This document shows, piece after piece, positions 49,076 through 59,230 of a DNA stretch of 64,000 nucleotides; position 1 is the stretch's first letter, and the number at the start of each line of letters is the position of its first letter. Below the pieces are notes generated by a model. It was not told where the DNA came from. It made no database searches and saw nothing but the letters and a program-made list of their open reading frames with translations. The stretch is taken from the NCBI GenBank assembly GCA_018350325.1, contig JAEVLN010000002.1:3498295-3562294 (forward strand), given 5' to 3'. The position numbers and the translations under genes were made by a program. The stretch comes from Globodera rostochiensis. Lineage: Eukaryota; Nematoda; Chromadorea; Rhabditida; Heteroderidae.

Positions 49076-49837
49076 GCATTGAGGCCGTGAGAATTTAGAA
49101 ATTTGTAGAAAAGTACAAAAAGTCCCATTTTGGTTGCTCAGTGACCGGAAAGACACCCAAACAAATTAGAAATGTTTTTCTGGCCGTTGTCTCGGAAATA
49201 TCAAATTTCCCGGACATTTCTATTTTAATGAGTGCGTAAAAATTAATAATGTATTTTTTGGCGCAATTTGCAGCGAATTGCGGCGATTTGTCGTTGTTTG
49301 GCATTGGTTCTTCTTTCCCAAAGGTTGGCTTGTCATCGAATCGATCGATCGATCGAACGAACGCAAAGCGACCGAACTCAATTCGAGACTCAGTCCCCGA
49401 GTCTGAACTGGAATTCGAAAAAAATGTGAATTTGGACAATTCAAAAACAGCTTCAGAAAAACAGGCCAGACTCTTCTCAATCATTCCCCCAAATTTGCGA
49501 GCAAAAAAGGAATGATTTCTGTCGATTAACCCGGCAAATTGAAGAAAAACATAATTTGGAGCGCAAATTCACTGGCGAACAAAGCCTTTCTCTCCATTTT
49601 TGGGTGGCCTTATGAGAATTATGGAAATGGAACGGACAAAACCCGCCGAATTCCCCATTTTAGAGGCCGCAAAAATAAAAATATTTTTGAAAAACGGACG
49701 ACGCGTCGGCCGTCGCCTTTTCCATTTACTCACTCATTGATGATCAGTCCTTCTGGCCGTAAAATAAATCCAAACAATTTTACTTAAAAGTAAAGCCTCC
49801 GATCACTGAAAGGAATCGATGGCCCGTTTGCTTCTAC
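49076..49837. other. Unassigned stretch between minisatellites
   Basis: Open frames of 129 codons (minus, 49484-49095) and 88 codons (plus, 49249-49515) overlap here. Neither resembles a family I know, and neither has clear exon neighbours. ATCGATCGATCGATCG occurs at about 49340. I leave it unannotated. Confidence 0.3.
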
Positions 49838-52380
49838 CATACCCTCCCTCATCTCCTACCATAACCTTCCCCCACCCGCATCCCTCACCTACCATACCCT
49901 CCCTCATCTCCTACCATAACCTTCCCCCACCCACATCCCTCACCTACCATACCCTTCCTCATCTCCTACCATAACCTTCCCCCACCCACATCCCTCACCT
50001 ACCATACCCTCCCTCATCTCCTACCATAACCTTCCCCCCACCCACATCCCTCACCTACCATACCCTCCCTCATCTCCTACCATAACCTTCCCCCACCCAC
50101 ATCCCTCACCTACCATACCCTCCCTCATCTCCTACCATAACCTTCCTCCACCCACATCCCTCACCTACCATACCCTCCCTCATCTCCTACCATAACCTTC
50201 CCCCACCCACATCCCTCACCTACCATACCCTCCCTCATCTCCTACCATAACCTTCCTCCACCCACATCCCTCACCTACCATACCCTCCCTCATCTCCTAC
50301 CATAACCTTCCCCCACCCACATCCCTCACCTACCATACCCTCCCTCATCTCCTACCATAACCTTCCTCCACCCACATCCCTCACCTACCATACCCTCCCT
50401 CATCTCCTACCATAACCTTCCTCCACCCACATCCCTCACCTACCATACCCTCCCTCATCTCCTACCATAACCTTCCCCCACCCACATCCCTCACCTACCA
50501 TACCCTCCCTCATCTCCTACCATAACCTTCCTCCACCCACATCCCTCACCTACCATACCCTCCCTCATCTCCTACCATAACCTTCCCCCACCCACATTCC
50601 TCACTTACCATACCCTCCCTCATCTCCTACCATAACCTTCCCCCACCCACATCCCTCACCTACCATACCCTCCCTCATCTCCTACCATAACCTTCCTCCA
50701 CCCACATCCCTCACCTACCATACCCTCCCTCATCTCCTACCATAACCTTCCCCCACCCACATTCCTCACTTACCATACCCTCCCTCATCTCCTACCATAA
50801 CCTTCCTCCACCCACATCCCTCACCTACCATACCCTCCCTCATCTCCTACCATAACCTTCCCCCACCCACATTCCTCACTTACCATACCCTCCCTCATCT
50901 CCTACCATAACCTTCCCCCACCCACATCCCTCACCTACCATAACCCTCCCTCATCTCCTACCATAACCTTCCCCCCACCCACATCCTCACCTACCATACC
51001 CTCCCTCATCTCCTACCATAACCTTCCCCCACCCACATCCCTCACTACCATACCCTCCCTCATCTCCTACCATAACCTTCCTCCACCCCACATCACTCAC
51101 CTACATACCCCTCCCTCATCTCCTACCATAACCTTCCCCCACCCACATCCCTCACCTACCATCCCTCCCTCATCTCCTACCATAACCTTCCTCCACCCAC
51201 ATCCCTCACCTACCATACCCTCCTCATCTCCTACCATAACCTTCCCCCACCCACATTCCTCACTTACCATACCCTCCCTCTCTCCTACCATACCCTTCCC
51301 CCACCCACATCCCTCACCTACCATACCCCCCTCATCTCCTACCATAACCTTCCTCCACCCACATCCCTCACCTACCATACCCTCCCTCATCTCCTACCAT
51401 AACCTTCCTCCACCCACATCCCTCACCTACCATACCCTCCCTCATCTCCTACCATAACCTTCCTCCACCCACATCCCTCACCTACCATACCCTCCCTCAT
51501 CTCCTACCATAACCTTCCTCCACCCACATCCCTCACCTACCATACCCTCCCTCATCTCCTACCATAACCTTCCCCCACCCACATCCCTCACCTACCATAC
51601 CCTCCCTCATCTCCTACCATAACCTTCCTCCACCCACATCACTCACCTACCATACCCTCCCTCATCTCCTACCATAACCTTCCCCCACCCACATCCCTCA
51701 CCTACCATACCCTCCCTCATCTCCTACCATAACCTTCCCCCACCCACATCCCTCACCTACCATACCCTCCCTCATCTCCTACCATAACCTTCCTCCACCC
51801 ACATCACTCACCTACCATACCCTCCCTCATCTCCTACCATAACCTTCCCCCACCCACATCCCTCACCTACCATACCCTCCCTCATCTCCTACCATAACCT
51901 TCCTCCACCCACATCCCTCACCTACCATACCCTCCCTCATCTCCTACCATAACCTTCCCCCACCCACATTCCTCACTTACCATACCCTCCCTCATCTCCT
52001 ACCATAACCTTCCCCCACCCACATCCCTCACCTACCATACCCTCCCTCATCTCTTACCATAACCTTCCCCCACCCGCATCCCTCACCTACCATACCCTCC
52101 CTCATCTCCTACCATAACCTTCCTCCACCCACATCCCTCACCTACCATACCCTCCCTCATCTCCTACCATAACCTTCCCCCACCCACATCCCTCACCTAC
52201 CATACCCTCCCTCATCTCCTACCATAACCTTCCCCCACCCACATCCCTCACCTACCATACCCTCCCTCATCTCCTACCATAACCTTCCTCCACCCACATC
52301 CCTCACCTACCATACCCTCCCTCATCTCCTACCATAACCTTCCCCCACCCACATTCCTCACTTACCATACCCTCCCCTCT
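49838..52380. repeat. 55-bp minisatellite
   Basis: About 46 copies of a 55-bp unit (CACATCCCTCACCTACCATA / CCCTCCCTCATCTCCTACCA / TAACCTTCCCCCACC). A subset has CTTCCTCCACC, ATTCCTCACTTACC or CATCACTC variants, and these variants recur in blocks, suggesting higher-order duplication. The plus strand is pyrimidine-rich with almost no G. Confidence 0.95.
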
Positions 52381-52689
52381 CTCTCTCATTAGAGACGTTG
52401 CGCAAATGAACCAGCGGAATAATAATAATAAAATAATAATTAACGACGATTGCCCCTACCAATTAAAAGAAGACAACACGGTGACCCGACTGACGGGTGA
52501 CGGGAAGTCCTAAAGGACCAAAATGTAGTGGCCGTAAGGGGTAAATATGCAATTATAGAGAGACGAAAACCAGCGGGGGGGGGGGGGGTATGGTGCTATA
52601 AAGCAGTGACAAAGGCAAAAATCAAATGCTATGATCAATCAAAAGGCGCTAGGAGAATTGAAGCACCGGCAGTTTTTGGGGAATTGCGC
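52381..52689. other. Unique-looking spacer between two minisatellites
   Basis: No gene was recognised. It contains AATAATAATAATAAAATAAT at about 52420, a short poly-G run at about 52574, and AACCAGCGGAA near 52408, the inverse of which (TTCCGCTGGTT) lies at about 55532 on the other side of the next array. Confidence 0.3.
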
Positions 52690-55240
52690 GTCCTCAAAAT
52701 CTCATATCCGTTATCCATCCGTCCTCAAAATCTCATATCCGTTATCCGTCCGTCCTCAAAATCTCATATCCGTTATCCGTCCGTCCTCAAAATCTCATAT
52801 CCGTTATCCGTCCGTCCTCAAAATCTCATATCCGTTATCCGTCCGTCCTCAAAATCTCATATCCGTTATCCGTCCGTCCTCAAAATCTCATATCCGTTAT
52901 CCGTCCGTCCTCAAAATCTCATATCCGTTATCCGTCCGTCCTCAAAATCTCATATCCGTTATCCGTCCGTCCTCAAAATCTCATATCCGTTATCCGTCCG
53001 TCCTCAAAATCTCATATCCGTTATCCCGTCCGTCCTCAAAATCTCATATCCGTTATCCGTCCGTCCTCAAAACTATATCCGTTATCCGTCCGTCCTCAAA
53101 ATCTCATATCCGTTATCCGTCCGTCCTCAAAATTCATATCCTTTATCCGTCCGTCCTAAAAATCTCATATCCGTTATCCGTCCGTCCTCAAATCTCATAT
53201 CCGTTATCCATCCGTCCTCAAAATCTCATATCCGTTATCCGTCCGTCCTCAAATCTCATATCCGTATCCGTCCGTCCTCAAAATCTCATATCCGTTATCC
53301 GTCCGTCCTCAATCTCATATCCGTTTAGTCCGATCCGTCCTCAAAATCATCTCATATCCGTTATCGTCCTCCTCAAAATCTCATATCCGTTATCCGTCCG
53401 TCCTCAAATCTCATATCCGTTATCCGTCGTCCTCAAAATCTCATATCCGTTATCCGTCCGTCCTCAAAATCTCATATCCGTTATCCGCCGTCCTCAAATC
53501 TCATATCCGTTATCCATCCGTCCCTCAAAATCTCATATCCGTTATCGTCCGTCCTCAAAATCTCATATCCGTTATCCGTCCGTCCTCAAAATCTCATATC
53601 CGTTACCGTCCGTCCTCAAAATCTCATATCCGTTATCCGTTCCGTCCTCAAAATCTCATATCCGTATCCGTCCGTCCTCAAAATCTCATATCCGTTATCC
53701 GTCCGTCCTCAAACATCTCATATCGTTATCCGTCCGTCCTCAAAATCTCATATCCGTTATCCGTCCGTCCTCAAATCTCATACCGTTATCCGGTCCGTCC
53801 TCAAATCTCATATCCGTTATCCGTCCGTCCTCAAAATCTCAATCCGTTATCCGTCCGTCCTCAAAATCTCATATCCGTTATCCGTCCGTCCTCAAAATCT
53901 ATATCCGTTATCCGTCCGTCCTCAAAATCTCATATCCGTATCCGTCCGTCCTCAAATCTCATATCCGTTATCCATCCGTCCTCAAAATCTCATATCCGTT
54001 ATCCGTCCGTCCTCAAAATCTCATATCCGTTATCCGTCCGTCCTCAAAATCTCATATCCGTTATCCGTCCGTCCTCAAAATCTCATATCCGTTATCCATC
54101 CGTCCTCAAAATCTCATATCCGTTATCCGTCCGTCCTCAAAATCTCATATCCGTTATCCGTCCGTCCTCAAAATCTCATATCCGTTATCCGTCCGTCCTC
54201 AAAATCTCATATCCGTTATCCGTCCGTCCTCAAAATCTCATATCCGTTATCCGTCCGTCCTCAAAATCTCATATCCGTTATCCGTCCGTCCTCAAAATCT
54301 CATATCCGTTATCCGTCCGTCCTCAAAATCTCATATCCGTTATCCGTCCGTCCTCAAAATCTCATATCCGTTATCCGTCCGTCCTCAAAAATCTCATATC
54401 CGTTATCCAGTCCGTCCTCAAAATCCATATCCGTTATCCGTCCGTCCTCAAAATCTCATATCCGTTATCCGTCCGTCCTCAAAATCTCATATCCGTTATC
54501 CGTCCGTCCTCAAAATCTCATATCCGTTATCCGTCCGTCCTCAAAATCTCATATCCGTTATCCGTCCGTCCTCAAAATCTCATATCCGTTATCCGTCCGT
54601 CCTCAAAATCTCATATCCGTTATCCGTCCGTCCTCAAAATCTCATATCCGTTATCCGTCCGTCCTCAAAATCTCATATCCGTTATCCGTCCGTCCTCAAA
54701 ATCTCATATCCGTTATCCATCCGTCCTCAAAATCTCATATCCGTTATCCGTCCGTCCTCAAAATCTCATATCCGTTATCCGTCCGTCCTCAAAATCTCAT
54801 ATCCGTTATCCGTCCGTCCTCAAAATCTCATATCCGTTATCCGTCCGTCCTCAAAAATCCATATCCGTATCCGTCCGTTCCTCAAATCTCATATCCGTAT
54901 CCGTTCCGTCTCCTCACAATCTCAATACCGTTATCCGTCCGTCCTCAACATCTCCATATCCCGTGTATCCGTCCGTCTCAAAATCTCATATCCGTTATCC
55001 GTCCAGTCCTCAAAATCTCATATCCGTTATCCGTCCTCCTCAACAATCTCCATATCCGTTATCCGTCCGTCCTCAAAATCTCATATCCGTTATCCGTCCG
55101 TCCTCAAAATCTCATATCCGTTATCCGTCCGTCCTCAAAATCTCATATCCGTTATCCGTCCGTCCTCAAAATCTCATATCCGTTATCCACGTCCGTCCTC
55201 AAAATCTCATATCCGTTATCCGTCCGTATCCGGATATCCG
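52690..55240. repeat. 31-bp minisatellite, about 82 copies
   Basis: Unit TCCTCAAAATCTCATATCCG followed by TTATCCGTCCG. The segments 52690-53020, 53960-54390 and 54440-54840 are nearly perfect, while 53020-53960 and 54850-55060 are rich in single-base insertions and deletions. Because 31 is not a multiple of three and the unit lacks stop codons in these frames, the array stays open for up to 883 codons as a 31-residue repeat; this is not evidence for a gene. Confidence 0.95.
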
Positions 55241-55334
55241 TGCCCAAACCTGATAATTCGTCTAATTTACCTAATGAAATGATATGCTCAAGAGGAGGCA
55301 CGTCCGCAATCCAATCTTTCTAAAAGACGAGGAA

Positions 55335-55410
55335 CGCCAGAGCTGCCCACGGATTGGGTGGAGGATGTGGGTTCCGAGTCCCACCCGGGGCTTACATTTT
55401 GTCTATTCTT
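55335..55410 (+). repeat. Partial copy of tRNA-like SINE
   Basis: Contains AGCTGCCCACGGATTGGGTG and a B-box-like GGGTTCCGAGTCCC, followed by TTACATTTTG and CTATTCTTTACT. It matches the second copy at 55614, but the 5' part with the A box is missing. Confidence 0.55.
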
Positions 55411-55613
55411 TACTGGTAGCATGGTAGCACCGGATGGTTGCCCAACCGTCGCCAGCGAAGCGATCGATGTGAGATCGATCGATGGACCGAGTGAACGGTC
55501 CCGTTGAGGATGGAGCTGTAAGGATGAGAGAGAATTCCGCTGGTTGGACGAGACGGTTAAAACGCCTATGGCGGGGGCAAAAGATCATCCATAAAGAAGC
55601 AGGCTAATGGGAC

Positions 55614-55686
55614 GCCCCGGTAGCTCAGTTGGAAGAGCTGCCCACGGATTGGGTGGAGGAGTAGGTTCAAGTCCCACCCGGAGCTA
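55614..55686 (+). repeat. tRNA-like sequence, probably SINE head or tRNA pseudogene
   Basis: A 73-nt tRNA-like segment: acceptor arm GCCCCGG with CCGGAGC (one mismatch), A box TAGCTCAGTTGG, an intact D stem (GCTC/GAGC), a weak anticodon stem, and a B box GGTTCAAGTCC. Anticodon position 33 would be C instead of the nearly invariant U, and the T stem has a mismatch, so a working tRNA is unlikely. The same tail (ACATTTTG, CTATTCTTTACT) follows the copy at 55335. Confidence 0.5.
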
Positions 55687-56239
55687 ACATTTTGCCTATT
55701 CTTTACTCTTAAAAACGGACAAAATCACTAATAGCTTAAAAATAGACAAAGTCACTTTAGTAATTTTGTCCGCTTTTAAACTATTAGTTATTTTGACCAG
55801 TTTTTGGCTTATTAGGGATTTTGTCCATTAGTCATTTTGTCCTAGCGCCGTTTCGATTGCATAAAATTGAGAAAGAGGCGACATTCGGAAACGCTGTCGC
55901 GAATTCCTTTCGCGTTTTATTTGGACTTTGGAGGCGCGCATTTGCATTTTCAAATTATTTTATGCAAACGCCAAAAATAGCGCACTAATTGAACCATTAA
56001 TCGCGGCGGATGATGCAAAATGACAAGTCGAAACAAAAAAGTAAAACTTTCTGCGCTATTTGTTAGCGACGGATTAGGGGATTTTGCCGTGAGTTGGCAC
56101 TTGCCAAACTGTGCCAATTGTGTCTCCCCCCCCCCTTTTATGTACATTTCCATTCCCGAATTGTGTCTTGATTAGACAGAAATTAATTGTAAATACACTT
56201 TTACTAATAATTCATGAGAATTAAAGGCAGGGGGGGGGC
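55687..56239. other. Repeat remnants, no gene seen
   Basis: Short inverted strings around GGACAAAATCACTAATAGCT and ATTAGTCATTTTGTCC span 55715-55845. TTTTGGCTTATTAGGGATTT at about 55804 is the inverse of a string at about 191-210. From 55850 to 56240 nothing was recognised. Confidence 0.4.
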
Positions 56240-57105
56240 AAAAAACGGGAGCAGTTCGCCGACTCGCCGATGGTCAACTCGCCGACTCGGACTCGCCGAC
56301 GGTTGACTCGCCGACGCCGACTCGCCGACGGTTGACTCGCCGATAATAGTTAATTTTGTTTTATCTATCAACTTAACTTTTTTAAATATAAAAAGTCAGA
56401 TTTGTAACAATTTCAATTTAAGTTCTGGGAAAAATTTGCGGCAATCATGAAGAATTGAGAAAAATTCTAAAACTTTGGTGCAATTTTTGTTTCTATTAAC
56501 TCTAATTTTCATTTTTTTCTGTCCGCAAGAAAAAATAAAAATAATGTTAATTGTCACAAAAACAAACCCAAAAGGAAATGAAAATATTAAATCGCCACAT
56601 GTTTTTCTAGGGTACATATAAACGTAGGGCACGAATCAGAGTCGCTGCGAATGTCGACCCCCGAACGCGAATTCGAACATTTTTCAAAGTTTCAAATATA
56701 ACCTTTTTTTTTGGTTTGACTCATTTTTTAATTCCGCCATATTTTTTTTTCAAGAACTAAATTGAGAATGTTAGAAGTCTGACTTTTTATATTTAAAAAA
56801 GTTAAGTTGATAGATAAAACAAAATTAACTATTATCGGCGAGTCAACCGTCGGCGAGTCGGCGTCGGCGAGTTAACCGTCGGCGAGTCGGCGCCGGCGAG
56901 TCAACCGTCGGCGAGTCGGCGTCGGCGAGTCAACCGTCGGCGAGTCAACCGTCGGCGAGTCGGCGTCGGCGAGTCAACCGTCGGCGTCGGCGAGTCAACC
57001 GTCGGCGAGTCGGCGTCGGCGAGTCGGCGTCGGCGAGTCAACCCTCGGCGAGTCGGCGACGGCGAGTTGACCATCGGCGAGTCGGCGTCGGCGAGTTAAC
57101 ATGTA
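56240..57105. repeat. Foldback element with asymmetric GC satellite arms
   Basis: An AT-rich inner arm (TAATAGTTAATTTTGTTTTA at about 56345) is repeated inverted at about 56815-56835. Outside it lie tandem repeats of GGCGAGTCAACCGTC and GGCGAGTCGGCGTC. The left array is short (about 56262-56343, five or so copies, inverted) and the right long (56837-57098, about sixteen). The loop (56360-56780) includes the left end of the MITE family seen at 300. The architecture mirrors the element at 30467-31842. Confidence 0.8.
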
Positions 57106-57183
57106 CCCGCAAAAACACGTCTGGCAGAGAAAATATTTAATTGTTGTAATGGAGGGCAATCTTCCACCCTCTCCCTCTCTTCC

Positions 57184-58725
57184 AGGGCTGGGCAAAATCG
57201 GAAAATAAAATCCGAATTCCGAAATTCGGGAAAACTAAAAATCCGAAATGATTTTAAATCCGAATTCCGAAATTCGGGAAAACTAAAAATCCGAAATGAT
57301 TTTAAATCCGAATTCCGAAATTCGGGAAAACTAAAAATCCGAAATGATTTTAAATCCGAATTCCGAAATTCGGGAAAACCAAAAATCCGAAATGATTTTA
57401 AATCCGAATTCCGAAATTCGGGAAAACTAAAAACCCGAAATGATTTTAAATCCGAATTCCGAAATTCGGGAAAACCAAAAATCCGAAAGGATTTTAAATC
57501 CGAATTCCGAAATTCGGGAAAACTAAAAACCCGAAATGATTTTAAATCCAAATTCCGAAATTCGGGAAAACTAAAAATCCGAAATGATTTTAAATCCGAA
57601 TTCCGAAATTCGGGAAAACTAAAAATCCGAAATGATTTTAAATCCGAATTCCGAAATTCGGGAAAACTAAAAATCCGAAATGATTTTAAATCCGAATTCC
57701 GAATTCGGGAAAACCAAAAATCCGAAAGGATTTCAAATCCGAATTCCAAATTCGGGAAAACTAAAAATCCGAAATGTTTTTAAATCCGAATTCCGAAATT
57801 CGGGAAAACTAAAAACCTGAAATGTTTTTAAATCCGAATTCCGAAATTCGGGAAAACTAAAAACCCGAAATGATTTTAAATCCAAATTCCGAAATTCGGG
57901 AAAACTAAAAATCCGAAATGATTTTAAATCCGAATTCCGAAATTCGGGAAAACTAAAAATCCGAAATGATTTTAAATCCGAATTCCGAATTCGGGAAAAC
58001 CAAAAATCCGAAAGGATTTCAAATCCGAATTCCGAAATTCGGGAAAACTAAAAATCCGAAATGATTTTAAATCCGAATTCCGAAATTCGGGAAAACTAAA
58101 AATCCGAAATGATTTTAAATCCGAATTCCGAAATTCGGGAAAACTAAAAATCCGAAATGATTTTAAATCCGAATTCCGAAATTCGGGAAAACTAAAAATC
58201 CGAAATGATTTTAAATCCGAATTCCGAAATTCGGGAAAACTAAAAACCCGAAATGATTTTAAATCCGAATTCCGAAATTCGGGAAAACCAAAAATCCGAA
58301 AGGATTTTAAATCCGAATTCCGAAATTCGGGAAAACTAAAAACCCGAAATGATTTTAAATCCAAATTCCGAAATTCGGGAAAACTAAAAATCCGAAATGA
58401 TTTTAAATCCGAATTCCGAAATTCGGGAAAACTAAAAATCCGAAATGATTTTAAATCCGAATTCCGAAATTCGGGAAAACTAAAAATCCGAAATGATTTT
58501 AAATCCGAATTCCGAATTCGGGAAAACCAAAAATCCGAAAGGATTTCAAATCCGAATTCCAAATTCGGGAAAACTAAAAATCCGAAATGTTTTTAAATCC
58601 GAATTCCCAAATTCGGGAAAACTAAAAATCCGAAAGGATTTTAAATCCGAATTCCGAAATTCGGGAAAACCAAAAATCCGAAAGGATTTTAAATCCGAAT
58701 TCCGAATTCACGTAAATCCCAAAAT
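57184..58725. repeat. 48-bp minisatellite, about 32 copies, bounded by inverted-repeat-like ends
   Basis: Unit AAATCCGAATTCCGAAATTC / GGGAAAACTAAAAATCCGAA / ATGATTTT. Left boundary AGGGCTGGGCAAAATCGG and the inverse of the right boundary (AGGGATGGGAAATTTTGGG) resemble each other, so the array may have grown inside an inverted-repeat element; flanking octamers match only partly. 48 is a multiple of three, which explains the 217- and 196-codon minus frames. Confidence 0.9.
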
Positions 58726-59230
58726 TTCCCATCCCTCTATCTTTCTCGCGCCCTCTCTCTCTCTTTCAGTATCTCCTTCTCTCTCTATCGCTCTCTTTTG
58801 TGTCTCTCTTTCCCTTATCTCTTTCTGCCTGCCCCCTTTAACTTTCAAAATGAAAGTGGGCGTGGCCTCCTCCCACTTTCTCGCCATCGGCCGGCCTTCG
58901 TCTGGCCGCCTCCCGCCTCCTCCCTCCCGGCGCTGTTTTAAAGGACTGCGCAAAAACAGCGGCGGCACATTTCTCCAAACGTTAGCAAAGGCAATCGCTG
59001 TAAAAGCCTCAACAATCCCAAAAAACTCAAATTTATTAACAATTCCTATTCCGACAAAAGCGAATAATTTATTCGAATTCAACGGACTGAAGCGATTCAT
59101 CAACCGATTGACCAACAACCATCCAAATATGCTTCAGAAGGTTTGTTCAGCTAAATTGAATTTTTTCCTAAACCCCCCCCCCATTTAGACGGTGTTTTGC
59201 AGCTTCTCTTCAACCACAAATGCCGAAGCA
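58726..59230. other. Upstream region of secreted protein gene B
   Basis: CT-rich microsatellite at 58740-58830. An open frame crosses 58850-59142 and could join an acceptor at 59202, but the phase leads into the wrong frame of the next exon. AG acceptors at 59188 and 59202 just upstream of the start codon are compatible with spliced-leader addition. Confidence 0.35.

Noticed and set aside
52690..55240. CRISPR array
   Set aside because: The repeats are contiguous, without unique spacers, in a eukaryotic sequence.
52631..55282. 883-codon frame of 31-residue repeats
   Set aside because: The 31-bp unit has no stop in the used frames and shifts frame each copy, so the open frame is expected by chance. 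No signal peptide or unique ends.
55614..55686. Functional tRNA gene
   Set aside because: Weak anticodon stem, C at position 33, T-stem mismatch, and a truncated sister copy with the same tail point to a SINE or pseudogene.
57096..58562. Two minus-strand frames with a 16-residue FPEFRNSDLKSFRIFS-type repeat
   Set aside because: The 48-bp period is a multiple of three, so one frame stays open automatically. The two frames start at the same internal variant, which is duplicated.
58853..59142. Upstream coding exon for secreted protein B
   Set aside because: Joining it through its GT at 59143 to the acceptor at 59202 enters a frame that stops, not the frame leading to the cysteine module.
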